A DNA stretch of 64,000 nucleotides from Hyphomicrobiales bacterium (GTDB taxonomy: Bacteria; Pseudomonadota; Alphaproteobacteria; Rhizobiales; Rhizobiaceae): positions 268,893 to 332,892 of the forward strand of contig UCKM01000008.1 of the NCBI GenBank assembly GCA_900473175.1, read 5' to 3'. Positions 24,888 through 33,651 of the stretch are shown in pieces. The notes under the pieces were generated by a model, which was not told the DNA's origin, ran no database searches, and saw nothing but the letters and a program-made list of their open reading frames with translations. Both the position numbers and the translations under genes were made by a program. Each line of letters starts with the position of its first letter. Position 1 is the first letter of the stretch.

Positions 24888-25749
24888 ACGCACTAGTCGG
24901 CTTTCCCGGCGCTCTTTTCTGGGCGCGATGGCCTTCGCACCCACGCTTGTGGCGGCGAGGGGCAGGGCGGCCGGCATGCGCGTGGTCTGCCTGGATTACG
25001 GCCTGGCGCAGACACTGATCGAAATCGGATCTCCGCCGGTCGGCCTGATCGACACACCAAGCTGGACGGATTGGGCCATCGAGCCGCCGCTGCCGCCGGG
25101 CATTGCAAACATGGGATCGGCGCATGAAGTCAATATGGAACTGCTGCAGCTCCTCAAGCCGGATATCATCCTTTCGACGCCCTTTCTCGAATGGGTGCGG
25201 CCACAGCTGGAGCTGATTGCGCCAGTCAAGTCCTTTCCGATCCATGCTCTGGGTTCATCGCCCTATCCTCACATTTTGACAGCAACCCGGGAACTCGGAA
25301 ATCTGCTGGGCCGTGCCGCCGAGGCCGAGGCCCTGATCGACCGCACCGAAACCGAATTGCGAGCGGCGAAGGAAAAAGCTCGTCATCTCGGCAAGATTGC
25401 GGTCATGACCTTTCTCGATGCACGCAACCTTCGGCTCTATGGCCCGGGGGGGAATTTCCAAGACGTCTTGGATCGCCTTGGTATCGAGAATGCATGGAAA
25501 CGGCCGACGAACGAATGGGGTTACAGCGATGCCAGCATGGCGGATCTGATTGATGTAGGCGACAACTGGCTGTTCTACATGGACCCTGTGCCGCCTGACG
25601 TTATTGCCAGCCTTTCTGGAAGTCCACTTTGGCAAAGCATGCCCTTCGTCGCGAAGGGCCGCGTCCAGCGCATGGAGAGCGTCCTCATGTTCGGTACGCT
25701 GCCATCGATGACACGCTTTGCCCGGCTGCTGGTTAAAGCAATCGCATGA
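24877..25749 (+). CDS. fhuD: Periplasmic ferric-hydroxamate binding protein FhuD, Tat-type leader
   Basis: 290 residues from the ATG at 24877, overlapping fhuC by 11 bp. The leader has a twin-arginine motif (SRRSFLGAMAF), so export by Tat is likely. Two-lobed class III binding fold with the usual ALGSSPYPH linker region and the DAxNLRLYGPGGNFQDVLDRLG segment. It hands ferric siderophore to FhuB. Confidence 0.92.
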   Translation: MCSERTSRLSRRSFLGAMAFAPTLVAARGRAAGMRVVCLDYGLAQTLIEIGSPPVGLIDTPSWTDWAIEPPLPPGIANMGSAHEVNMELLQLLKPDIILSTPFLEWVRPQLELIAPVKSFPIHALGSSPYPHILTATRELGNLLGRAAEAEALIDRTETELRAAKEKARHLGKIAVMTFLDARNLRLYGPGGNFQDVLDRLGIENAWKRPTNEWGYSDASMADLIDVGDNWLFYMDPVPPDVIASLSGSPLWQSMPFVAKGRVQRMESVLMFGTLPSMTRFARLLVKAIA

Positions 25750-27737
25750 CACGCTCCAAGTTCAAGCCATGGTTATGGACCCTCCTCCTTTGGTTGGCTG
25801 CCCTTATCGTGACGGTGATCAACCTTGCGCCTTCCCTGAAGGGCATGGGGTTCGTCGAGCTTGTCTCAACGCCATCGCCCGAAGATAGTCGCGCCGTCCT
25901 CGCGCACTACAGCCTTCTGCCGCGTCTGGCTATCGCTTGCATAAGCGGTTTCGCTCTCGGATTGTCCGGCATGTTGTTCCAGCATGTCTTGCGCAATCCT
26001 CTGGCTTCACCTTCGACTCTCGGTGTTGAAGCCGGCGCGCAGTTGGCGCTCGGCGTTGCCATGTTGTGGTTTCCGGCGCTTCTCGGTTGGGACCGGGACG
26101 TCACCACCGCACTCGGCGGCTTCGCAGCCATGGGGATTGTCTCCATCGTTGCCTGGAAATTCAACTTCCAACCGGTCGTTGTGATCCTCGCCGGCATGGT
26201 GACGGGATTGTACTGCACGGCGCTCGTGACGCTGATCGTACTGATGAATGACCATTATCTCGCGGGTCTGTTTATCTGGGGTGGGGGGTCGCTTAATCAG
26301 AATGACTGGCGGCAAGTGACAAGCCTCCTGCCGAAGATTGCACTTTCGACCTTGATCGCGTTCCTGCTTGTCCGGCAACTCACCCTGCTGTCACTGGGCG
26401 AGGCAGCCCAAGGTCTCGGGGTAAAGCTGCAATTTGTGCGCGCCGGCGCCTTTGCGGTCGCGGTCGCTTTGACGACCTTCGTCGTCAGCGCCGTCGGCAT
26501 CATCGGTTTTCTCGGACTTGCGGCCCCCGCAATCGCCCGGGCAATCGGGGCGAGACGCATTGGCGACCGGATGATCCTCGCGCCGCTTATCGGAGCCGCT
26601 CTGCTGGTCATCATCGATCAGCTGGTGCAAATCTATGGTACGCGCACAGGCATTGCCCTGCCGACGGGCGCCGTGACGGCGCTCGTCGGGGCACCCGCAC
26701 TGCTCATTCTGATGCTGAGACGCGCCGTGCCGCTGCAATCCACCACGGAGGGGCGGTCGATCCTGGTTGCAAGCCGTCACCAGGGGGTTCTTCTGGCCAT
26801 CCTGTTGTTGCTGCTGGTTGCGGCGTTCATGACGCTCTTTGTTGGCCGCGATGTCAACGGGGCTTGGGCAAGCCAGAGCGGCGCAATGCTGGAGCAGCTG
26901 CTGCCGTGGCGCTTGCCCCGGCTTGTCGCGGCAACCTCCGCGGGCGTCATGCTGGCGCTTGCCGGTAGTATGCTGCAAAGGCTTACCGGCAATGCGATGG
27001 CGAGCCCCGAGGTGCTGGGCGTCAGCGCCGGAACGGCCTTCGGCTTGCTCTGTGTGCTCTATATGGCAACGGAGCCAACCTACCTTGGCCGCTTGACCGG
27101 AGGCTTCTCAGGGGGCGCGGCGGTGCTCGTGCTTCTGTTCCTCATGGGCGGCAACGCCAAAACCGGCAACCGCTTTCTGATACTGGGCGTCTCGCTCGGC
27201 GCGCTGCTGACGTCATTGGTCTCGATCATCCTGGCGTCGGGCGACCCCCGCGCCATCTCCCTGATCAGCTGGATGGCTGGCTCCACTTATGGCGTCAACG
27301 CGACGACGGCCGTTATATCACTGGCTTTTGCCTTGGTCGGTATAGGGGGCGTCATGCTGTTTGTACGGCCGCTCCAGCAATTTGCTCTGGGCGAGATATC
27401 GGCGCATTCGAGGGGCGTCGATATCAGGATTGCGCGCCTTATGATCCTCGGCTTTTCCGCGCTCCTGACGGCCATCGGCACCCTTGTCGTCGGTCCCTTG
27501 AGCTTCGTCGGGCTGATGGCGCCGCACTTAGCACAACGCCTTGGTCTCATTCGGGGTGCACCACATCTGGCGGGGTCAGCCTTGATTGGGGCGCTGTTGA
27601 TGGCGGTCGCGGACTTCATCGGGCGCACCGGTTACTTCCCGTGGCAATTGCCCTCAGGTTTGATTGCGACCCTGCTAGGCGGGCCCGTATTTGCCGTTCT
27701 ACTCCTGCACAGCAGGCGTCAAATCATGCAGCATTGA
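25746..27737 (+). CDS. fhuB: Ferric-hydroxamate permease FhuB, two fused FecCD-type halves
   Basis: 663 residues, ATGA overlap with fhuD. Two tandem FecCD units can be seen by repeated signatures: GMLFQHVLRNPLASPSTLGVEAGA in the first half and GSMLQRLTGNAMASPEVLGVSAGT in the second, each followed by GFLGLAAPAIAR or SFVGLMAPHLAQR. Such fusion is normal for FhuB. The 3' end overlaps the convergent rpoI gene by 14 bp. Confidence 0.95.
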   Translation: MTRSKFKPWLWTLLLWLAALIVTVINLAPSLKGMGFVELVSTPSPEDSRAVLAHYSLLPRLAIACISGFALGLSGMLFQHVLRNPLASPSTLGVEAGAQLALGVAMLWFPALLGWDRDVTTALGGFAAMGIVSIVAWKFNFQPVVVILAGMVTGLYCTALVTLIVLMNDHYLAGLFIWGGGSLNQNDWRQVTSLLPKIALSTLIAFLLVRQLTLLSLGEAAQGLGVKLQFVRAGAFAVAVALTTFVVSAVGIIGFLGLAAPAIARAIGARRIGDRMILAPLIGAALLVIIDQLVQIYGTRTGIALPTGAVTALVGAPALLILMLRRAVPLQSTTEGRSILVASRHQGVLLAILLLLLVAAFMTLFVGRDVNGAWASQSGAMLEQLLPWRLPRLVAATSAGVMLALAGSMLQRLTGNAMASPEVLGVSAGTAFGLLCVLYMATEPTYLGRLTGGFSGGAAVLVLLFLMGGNAKTGNRFLILGVSLGALLTSLVSIILASGDPRAISLISWMAGSTYGVNATTAVISLAFALVGIGGVMLFVRPLQQFALGEISAHSRGVDIRIARLMILGFSALLTAIGTLVVGPLSFVGLMAPHLAQRLGLIRGAPHLAGSALIGALLMAVADFIGRTGYFPWQLPSGLIATLLGGPVFAVLLLHSRRQIMQH

Positions 27738-28242
27738 GCGTCCGCTGGCAGGCCCGGTGCGCATCCTTGACCATGAAGTTGACAAGGGTGCGCGATACCC
27801 CCAATTCCTCGGCGATATCCTTTTGCGGAACGCCTTCGATGCGGTGCCGGACGAAGGCATCGTGCGTACGTTTCGGCAGGTTTTTCAAAGAGTTGAGGAC
27901 ATCCCGCAAGGTCTCGGTTGCGACCAGACTGTCAAGTGCGGTGACTGCTGGAGCGGGGATAGAATCCGCGCCGTCCATTGGCATCATTTTGAGCTTCTCA
28001 CGGGAACGCTTTCTGGCTTCGTCGAGCGCCAGATTGTAGACCATGCGGCAGGCATAGCCGACAGGGCACTGAATGCAGCTCGATTGCATGGTGCAAGCCT
28101 TGACGACGGCATCCTGAAATATATCCTCAGAATGCACGTGGGAGTGCAGCACGCCTTCTGCGATTTTCAGCAGCTTGGGCTTGTATTGCACAAGAGTATC
28201 GACAAGAACGTTGCAACATGGATGAGTCGGTTCTTCATTCAT
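27724..28242 (-). CDS. rpoI: ECF sigma factor RpoI (PvdS/FecI-like, iron starvation)
   Basis: 172 residues from the ATG at 28242; a GTG at 28281 would add 13 residues. Sigma region 2: SEDIFQDAVVKACTMQ and GYACRMVYNLALDEARKRSRE. Region 4: LPKRTHDAFVRHRIEGVPQKDIAEELGVSRTLVNFMVKDAHRAC. A cysteine-containing insert (CIQCPVG) separates the region 2 helices. No anti-sigma FecR-like gene follows, as in RpoI/PvdS systems that are controlled at transcription. It is preceded by an IRO box and two matching promoters lie before vbsGSO and vbsADL. Confidence 0.9.
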   Translation of the reverse strand: MNEEPTHPCCNVLVDTLVQYKPKLLKIAEGVLHSHVHSEDIFQDAVVKACTMQSSCIQCPVGYACRMVYNLALDEARKRSREKLKMMPMDGADSIPAPAVTALDSLVATETLRDVLNSLKNLPKRTHDAFVRHRIEGVPQKDIAEELGVSRTLVNFMVKDAHRACQRTLNAA

Positions 28243-28363
28243 CTTCAGGTCTTTGACTGTTGTATTTACTGCGTTTGGCACATGGATGCGAATGGCGAAA
28301 ATTCAATTTCGAGGTGCGAGTAAAACAGCGTCGATGCCGACACGAGCCATCTATAATTTAACA

Positions 28364-28378
28364 TGAATAAAAGAGTCA
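28364..28378 (-). promoter_or_regulatory. Iron-responsive operator (IRO box) before rpoI
   Basis: In the direction of rpoI it reads TGA-CTCTTTTAT-TCA, followed by TGTTAAAT, so the TCATGTT right arm is the same as at the other two boxes. It lies 122 bp before the rpoI ATG. RirA repression of rpoI is established in Rhizobium leguminosarum. Confidence 0.68.
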
Positions 28379-28475
28379 AGTTATTAAATCGAAATAGTTA
28401 GTCCAGTGACGGAGGCATGCAATCGGCGACAACCAAAACGCAGGTTCTGATTGAGGAATTGGGGCGAGGATTGCC

Positions 28476-28538
28476 GTTTTTCGGCGAAAACCGGCCAAAT
28501 GTTTTTGATTTTTGGCAAAATGGACGCAGATTTCGTCC
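28476..28538 (+). repeat. Three consecutive hairpin-forming inverted repeats
   Basis: GTTTTTCGGCGAAAAC (28476-28491, one mismatch), GCCAAA/TTTGGC (28494-28499 and 28511-28516) and GGACG/CGTCC (28522-28526 and 28534-28538). They may form a structured leader or small RNA upstream of the methyltransferase gene. Confidence 0.4.
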
Positions 28539-28628
28539 GTTTTCGCTGCGACATACCAACAGTCGACCACTGTTGATTCCCATGTTAAGCCGGGTTGGTC
28601 ACATTGAAACCCAAGGTGGAAAAATCGC

Positions 28629-29111
28629 ATGAGCCGGCTCGACAGCTTCATTCACCGCATGATGGCGCAACGCGACGTTCTCAACGGAATTCGCAAAACG
28701 GTGAACGGCGTCGAGGGTCCCGTGCTGGAGCTGGGGCTTGGCAACGGCCGGACGTACGACCATTTGCGCGAGCTGTTTCCCGAGCGGAGGATCATTGTTT
28801 TCGATCGGGCGGTCGGATCGCACAAAACGTCGACGCCTGATCCGGAGAACATGGTCCTGGGCGATATCCGCGAAACCGCCCAGACATTCGCCGGCGTCAA
28901 TGCAGCGCTTGTTCACGTCGACATTGGGACCGGCTATGACGACAAGGATGCCATTACATTAACCTGGTTGCCGCAAATTTCAGCGGCGCTGCTCGGACCG
29001 GGTGGCCTGGTCGCAAGTGGCCTTGAACTGAAACATCCACGACTGGATCCCTTGCCGCTTCCCGAGAGCGTGCCGGCCGGGCGCTACTTCCTATATCGCC
29101 GAATCAATTAA
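28629..29111 (+). CDS. Small class I SAM-dependent methyltransferase-like protein
   Basis: 160 residues, start supported by AAGGTGG. Motif I of class I methyltransferases is clear: VLELGLGNGRTYDHLRELFP (residues 32-51), followed by a motif II acidic residue (IIVFDRAVG) and motif IV-like ALVHVDIGTGYDD. The C-terminal half is short, so substrate recognition may need a partner. It converges on the FkbM-type gene with a 21-bp overlap. Target unknown. Confidence 0.8.
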   Translation: MSRLDSFIHRMMAQRDVLNGIRKTVNGVEGPVLELGLGNGRTYDHLRELFPERRIIVFDRAVGSHKTSTPDPENMVLGDIRETAQTFAGVNAALVHVDIGTGYDDKDAITLTWLPQISAALLGPGGLVASGLELKHPRLDPLPLPESVPAGRYFLYRRIN

Positions 29112-29966
29112 CAACAAGTCGAACTGGGCCTCACCGACAGGTATGTCCCGCACCTTCGCGGGTGTGGCGCTGCCGTCGCGAAAAATCAGGCAGTCGTCAT
29201 AGAACCGGGCAAGATAGTCTACGAAGTCGGCTGCTTGCTCCTCGCCATAGAAGGCGGGAGAGAACTCCATATAGAGTGGAACACGGCGCGCGAGCAGCAT
29301 TTCCATCGATCTGCAGGCATGCGGCTCGTAACCCTCGATGTCCATCCAGATCAGGCCAATTTCGTCAGGGGCAGTCGATGTCCAGGCAAGTATGGCGGAT
29401 ACGGGCTTAACCGGAACGGCGATCTTGTTGTCGGTGCCACTTTGCCGGATGGCGCTGCTTTTGCCGTGATTGTTGCGGTGCTGGAAGAAATCGATCTCGC
29501 CTTCCTTGTCGCCCGCCGCGCAGTTGACAAGGATGACACGGTCTTGAAGCTTGTTCTGGGTGATGTTGGTCTGCAACAGCGCAAAATTGCGGGGATCGGG
29601 TTCGACACTGACGATGCGGCCGAATGCCTTGCTCAAGGCAAAATAGATGGTCTGGGTACCGATATTGCCGCCGAGTTCAAGCAGCGTGCTTCCTTCTCGA
29701 AGGAGTTGCCTTTCATTCAGGATAGCCAGCAGACGGTCGACATGATCGCGCTCGAAATTGCCCTTACGGAAGACCTTTCTGCCAATATAGTCGGATGGCG
29801 AAAAACTGATGATGTGATCGCCGCAATCGACTGTCATCGTCAGGATGCGCGCGCCTATTCCGTTGATCAAAAGTTCACGGCCGTAGCGTGTATTGAAGAA
29901 TCGTCCGGCAAGACGGTTCCTGAAATTTCGCAGACGCCGACCGATAGTTTGTCGCCGCGAGCGCAT
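29091..29966 (-). CDS. FkbM-family methyltransferase
   Basis: 291 residues from the ATG at 29966 (a GTG one codon upstream is possible). FkbM signatures: LLELGGNIGTQTIYFALSK (motif I, around 95-113), VSVEPDPRNFALLQTNI, VNCAAGDKEGEI, and GLIWMDIEGYEPHAC. FkbM-type enzymes O-methylate polyketides and, very often, sugars in surface glycans. The closeness to several glycosyltransferases favours a glycan substrate. There is no signal peptide or membrane segment. Confidence 0.87.
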   Translation of the reverse strand: MRSRRQTIGRRLRNFRNRLAGRFFNTRYGRELLINGIGARILTMTVDCGDHIISFSPSDYIGRKVFRKGNFERDHVDRLLAILNERQLLREGSTLLELGGNIGTQTIYFALSKAFGRIVSVEPDPRNFALLQTNITQNKLQDRVILVNCAAGDKEGEIDFFQHRNNHGKSSAIRQSGTDNKIAVPVKPVSAILAWTSTAPDEIGLIWMDIEGYEPHACRSMEMLLARRVPLYMEFSPAFYGEEQAADFVDYLARFYDDCLIFRDGSATPAKVRDIPVGEAQFDLLLIDSAI

Positions 29967-30082
29967 CACGCGGCGTGAGGATCCGAATACGAGGGCTTTT
30001 TCATCATGGCTCTATTCCTGGCAATGCGAGTTACCCAATAACTCTACACTTGGCCCTTGATACAAGAAATATCGGCAGAAGA

Positions 30083-31789
30083 TCACGCAAATCGCGCACT
30101 CATCGCCTGCGGAATGATGTACACGCGCAGCGGTTCCGCCCGTCCGCGAATGGTGATCTCCCGGCTTTCAAGAGCATCCGTATCAGAGCCCGCCAGGAAG
30201 ATCGTCGGCTCGGATACGACCAACGTTGCATCCAGTTCTTTGGCGATGGTTTCAAGGCGGCTCGCGACGTTGACCGTGTCGCCGATGGCGGTGAGGTTCT
30301 TCACCGTGCCATAGCCCATGGCGCCTACAATGGCAGGACCGGTATGGATGCCCATGGCGACGCGGATGGGGGCGGAAAGTTCGCCTGCCAGTTCCTCGCT
30401 GAGGCGCTCCATCTCGCCCGTGATGATTGCTGCCGCTTTCAGCGCGTTGCGGCATCCATCTTCCAGCGAACCGTTCAGCCCGAACAGGGCCATGGCGCCA
30501 TCGCCAATGAACTTGTCGAGTCGGCCGCCCGAGTGTTCCACTGCCCGACCGACAATGGCGAAATAGCGATTGAGCAGGAAAACGATATCATAGGGAAGCC
30601 GCGCCTCGGTGAGCATGGTGAAACTGCGAATGTCGCAGAAGAGGATAGCAATTTCCTGTTCGCGGCCGGGATTGGTCTGCTGGCTGCCTGTCGGCACGAT
30701 ACCCTCTATTGAAGGCTGCAGCAGCGGCACGACACTGATGTCATTTGTGGGATGAAGCTGACAGGCGAGCCGCACGTCGGGCTCCGCGCCAATTCGCCTC
30801 AATGTCGCCTGTTCGGCCGATTGCGGCGGGGGCAGCGTGGCTCCTCCCTGCACGACCTGGACGCGGCAGGTAGAGCATCTTCCCTTGCCGCCGCAAACAG
30901 CATAATGGGGCACGCCGCCAAGGCGGCTTGCCTCAAGAACGCTAAAGCCGCGCGGGACCCGTACCGTTTCGCCGCCCGGGTAGCGAATTTCAATCTGGTC
31001 GGATCGCTCGCGCCAGCTGCGGCGCGTGCGTAGGGCGAAAACCGTCAAAAGCGTTGCGCCGAAGGCACCATAGAGCGAGAGCTTAACGGTCTGCATATCC
31101 TGCAGCCGGGCTTCGCGAACGTATGACGTCTTGGATGAGGAATCCGAGGTATAACCGCTGCCGTAGCTGGATTGCACCGGCTCGCTCTCGAGAATGCGGC
31201 CGGTATCCGCAAAACCAAGCAAGGCGAGGACGGGAACGAGAATGGCAAAGGTCAGGAGAAACGGCGACGCCGTACCATACCAGGAACGAAAGCGTAGCCA
31301 AAAGTGGACACCTATGCACCCATGCATCCAGACAATGATGAGTGCCAGGCTCTGCCGCAAACCGTTGGTGGGAGAATCGATCCAGAGGCCACGAATGACT
31401 GACCCATAAGTATCCTGCATGCCGAGGAGCTCGAAGCGGATGCGCGTGGCGACGACATGATCGATGATGAGAAGGGGAATGAGCAAGCCAAGGACGATCT
31501 GCAACGCTTCACGTACGGGCATGACCAACGTGCGGCGTTGGTAAAGCGCCCGCATGACAAGGGTGACGTGAACCGCGAGCGCACCGTAGAGAAGGAGCGT
31601 ACCAATCGGATTGCGCCAGATGGCAATGAACCACAGACGGCCTTCCTCTGCCGCGGTTAGCGAAATCAGGTTCAATGCGTGATTGGCGAGATGCAGCGTC
31701 ACGAAGACGAGCATGATCAGCCCTGAAATCAATCGCGCCCTGCGCAGCGATTTTTCGGAAATGCTAGGCCCTGTCACGGCTATTGTCAT
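30083..31789 (-). CDS. cyaC: Membrane adenylate cyclase with 2Fe-2S ferredoxin domain (CyaC-like)
   Basis: 568 residues. About 6 membrane helices at residues 18-255 with several histidines (H33, H37, H74, H111, H156, H162) as in SDH-type diheme anchors. A ferredoxin domain follows with Cys299, Cys305, Cys308 and Cys343 (CGGKGRCSTC ... ACQL). The class III cyclase catalytic domain is at about 378-560, with both metal aspartates (LFCDIRSFTML and FIGDGAMALFG) and the NLTAIGDTVNVASRLE transition-state region. The architecture matches the redox-controlled CyaC of Sinorhizobium meliloti, so it probably couples quinone or redox state to cAMP. Confidence 0.88.
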   Translation of the reverse strand: MTIAVTGPSISEKSLRRARLISGLIMLVFVTLHLANHALNLISLTAAEEGRLWFIAIWRNPIGTLLLYGALAVHVTLVMRALYQRRTLVMPVREALQIVLGLLIPLLIIDHVVATRIRFELLGMQDTYGSVIRGLWIDSPTNGLRQSLALIIVWMHGCIGVHFWLRFRSWYGTASPFLLTFAILVPVLALLGFADTGRILESEPVQSSYGSGYTSDSSSKTSYVREARLQDMQTVKLSLYGAFGATLLTVFALRTRRSWRERSDQIEIRYPGGETVRVPRGFSVLEASRLGGVPHYAVCGGKGRCSTCRVQVVQGGATLPPPQSAEQATLRRIGAEPDVRLACQLHPTNDISVVPLLQPSIEGIVPTGSQQTNPGREQEIAILFCDIRSFTMLTEARLPYDIVFLLNRYFAIVGRAVEHSGGRLDKFIGDGAMALFGLNGSLEDGCRNALKAAAIITGEMERLSEELAGELSAPIRVAMGIHTGPAIVGAMGYGTVKNLTAIGDTVNVASRLETIAKELDATLVVSEPTIFLAGSDTDALESREITIRGRAEPLRVYIIPQAMSARFA

Positions 31790-31979
31790 GAATACCTGAA
31801 TGATTTCTGTTTCGTCAGCTTAAGCGAGGGCCGACCGTTTGGCGAGGCAACTGCGTTGTGAATTTGCTGCTTAGCCATTGTCCGGAAAGATGGCTTTTTC
31901 GGAGAACTGATTGCGGCGCAAGATCAAAATGTCGTTAGTCCGAGCGCGACGATCTGCCTTGTAATCCCTCAAACTAGAG

Positions 31980-31997
31980 TGTACATATTTATGTACA
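31980..31997. promoter_or_regulatory. YefM operator
   Basis: TGTACATA-TT-TATGTACA is a perfect palindrome 13 bp before the antitoxin ATG. The TGTACA core is the known recognition element of YefM-type antitoxins in Escherichia coli, so autoregulation is likely. Confidence 0.75.
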
Positions 31998-32010
31998 TAG
32001 GAGGGTCGCC

Positions 32011-32265
32011 ATGTCACAGGTGACATTTACCGAATTGCGCAACAACCTTGCGACGCATCTCGATAGGGTCGAAGCAGATCGGGCCGAGATTATCGTTACC
32101 CGCCAGAACCATGAACCCGTCGTCATTGTCTCCCTGTCAGAATGGGAGGGCATGAAAGAAACCCTTCACCTCCTGAGCACGCCTGACAATGCCCGCAATT
32201 TGCGCGAATCGATTGCCGATGCCAATTCCGGTAAGGTTTTCGAGCGGGATCTGCTTGAACCGTGA
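32011..32265 (+). CDS. yefM: Type II antitoxin, YefM/Phd family
   Basis: 84 residues with GGAGGG before the ATG. The N-terminal Phd/YefM DNA-binding fold is clear: VTFTELRNNLATHLDRVEADRAEIIVTRQNHEPVVIVSLSEW in pieces; the C-terminal tail (residues 55-84) would wrap the toxin. Overlaps the toxin gene by four bases. Confidence 0.93.
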   Translation: MSQVTFTELRNNLATHLDRVEADRAEIIVTRQNHEPVVIVSLSEWEGMKETLHLLSTPDNARNLRESIADANSGKVFERDLLEP

Positions 32266-32534
32266 AGCTTGTCTGGACGGAGCGCGGCTGGCAAGACTAT
32301 CTCTATTGGCAACAGACAGACGGTAAAGTTCTGGTACGGATCAACGAATTGATCCGCGACACGCAGCGCAATCCGTTCCAAGGTATCGGCAAACCAGAAC
32401 CGCTCCGGAACGAAATGTCCGGGTGGTGGTCCCGCCGTATTACGCTGGAACATCGACTTGTCTACCGAGTCTCCGGCCAGTCCGATACGCGCGCACTGGA
32501 GATAGTGGCGTGCCGATTTCATTATGGTTCATGA
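32262..32534 (+). CDS. yoeB: Type II toxin, YoeB ribosome-dependent mRNA endonuclease
   Basis: 90 residues, full length for YoeB. Conserved KLVWTERGWQDYLYWQ start, GKPEPLRNEMSGWWSRRITLEHRLVYRV and the C-terminal catalytic ACRFHY with His-Tyr. It cleaves mRNA on the ribosome when free of the antitoxin. Confidence 0.94.
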   Translation: MKLVWTERGWQDYLYWQQTDGKVLVRINELIRDTQRNPFQGIGKPEPLRNEMSGWWSRRITLEHRLVYRVSGQSDTRALEIVACRFHYGS

Positions 32535-32556
32535 ACGAAAGCTGTCCTTGAGCGCC

Positions 32557-33651
32557 ATGCATATTGCCTTCTACGCTCCCCTCAAATCGCCCAACCATCC
32601 GGTGCCGTCTGGCGACCGGCAGATGGCCCGGCTGCTCATTGCGGCGCTGCAAAGAGTTGGGCATAGCGTCGAGATCGCATCCGAACTGCGAAGCTTTACA
32701 GTGTCGCCGGAGCCAGAGGCCCGCGAAGCAATCACGGCACTGGCGGGGCAGGAGGTCGAGCGCCTGTGCAAGCAGTGGCGAAACGGACGGCAGCCGGATC
32801 TCTGGTTCTGTTATCATCCCTACTACAAGGCGCCTGATCTCATCGGCCCGCCGCTCGCCGCAGCGATCAACATGGCCTATGTAACCGCGGAAGCATCCTA
32901 TTCGGAGCGGCGCAACGCCAGCGGATGGGGTCCATTGCAATCGCTTGTGGTGGATGCCGTCCGAAATGCGGTGGTCAACATCTGTTTCACGCAGCGGGAT
33001 GAGATGGGGCTTGGAGCCTCCATCCCTGAGGCGCGCCTCGCACGGTTGCTGCCGTTCATCGATGTCCGGCCGTTTGATGCTGAGCCCGCGACGCCAAACC
33101 CGCTCAGGCTCGTCACGGTTGCCATGATGCGACCGGGGGACAAGTTAGAAAGCTACAGAATGCTGGCCGAGGCGCTGGCTCTGATCGATGGCCGATCCTG
33201 GACATTGACCGTGGTTGGTGATGGACCGGCGCGCGACGAGGTGATGGCGCTTTTTGCAGGATTCGCACTTGGGCGGGTCGAGTGGCTTGGCGAAAGGCCG
33301 GGCGACGAGGTGCGGGATGTGCTCTATCAGGGAGGCATCTACGTTTGGCCGGGAATCGGCGAGGCCTATGGCATATCCTATCTCGAAGCGCAGGCGGCCG
33401 GATTGCCGGTGGTGGCGCAGAGGGTAGCCGGCGTACCTGAGGTGGTCAGGGATGGTGTCACGGGTATGTTGACTTTGGCCGGCGACGCAGAAGCCTACGC
33501 CGAGGCCATCGCTTATCTTCTGGAAAATTCGAACGCGAGCGCGGAAATGGGGCGGGCGGCGCGGCGTTTCGTATTGGACGAGCGATCGCTCGAGGTGGCG
33601 GCAAGGCGACTTGACCAGCTGTTGCAGGACTATGCGGGATTGAGAACATGA
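32557..33651 (+). CDS. Glycosyltransferase, GT4/GT1-type GT-B fold
   Basis: 364 residues from the ATG at 32557 (MHIAFYAPLKSP); a longer start at 32524 lies inside yoeB. GT-B fold with donor-binding C-terminal half: VTVAMMRPGDKLESYRMLAEAL, VVGDGPARDEV, the acidic motif GIYVWPGIGEAYGISYLEAQAAGLPVVAQR with the E-x7-E element, and GVPEVVRDGVTGML. It overlaps the deacetylase gene as ATGA, so both act on the same glycan. Sugar and acceptor unknown. Confidence 0.88.
   Translation: MHIAFYAPLKSPNHPVPSGDRQMARLLIAALQRVGHSVEIASELRSFTVSPEPEAREAITALAGQEVERLCKQWRNGRQPDLWFCYHPYYKAPDLIGPPLAAAINMAYVTAEASYSERRNASGWGPLQSLVVDAVRNAVVNICFTQRDEMGLGASIPEARLARLLPFIDVRPFDAEPATPNPLRLVTVAMMRPGDKLESYRMLAEALALIDGRSWTLTVVGDGPARDEVMALFAGFALGRVEWLGERPGDEVRDVLYQGGIYVWPGIGEAYGISYLEAQAAGLPVVAQRVAGVPEVVRDGVTGMLTLAGDAEAYAEAIAYLLENSNASAEMGRAARRFVLDERSLEVAARRLDQLLQDYAGLRT

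Larger units (their letters stand above)
28243..28628. other. 386-bp divergent intergenic region rpoI / methyltransferase
   Basis: AT-rich, no gene seen. It holds the rpoI IRO box at 28364-28378 and a run of three hairpins at 28476-28538. A further small GGGTT/AACCC repeat lies just before the ribosome-binding site AAGGTGG of the methyltransferase gene. Confidence 0.6.
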
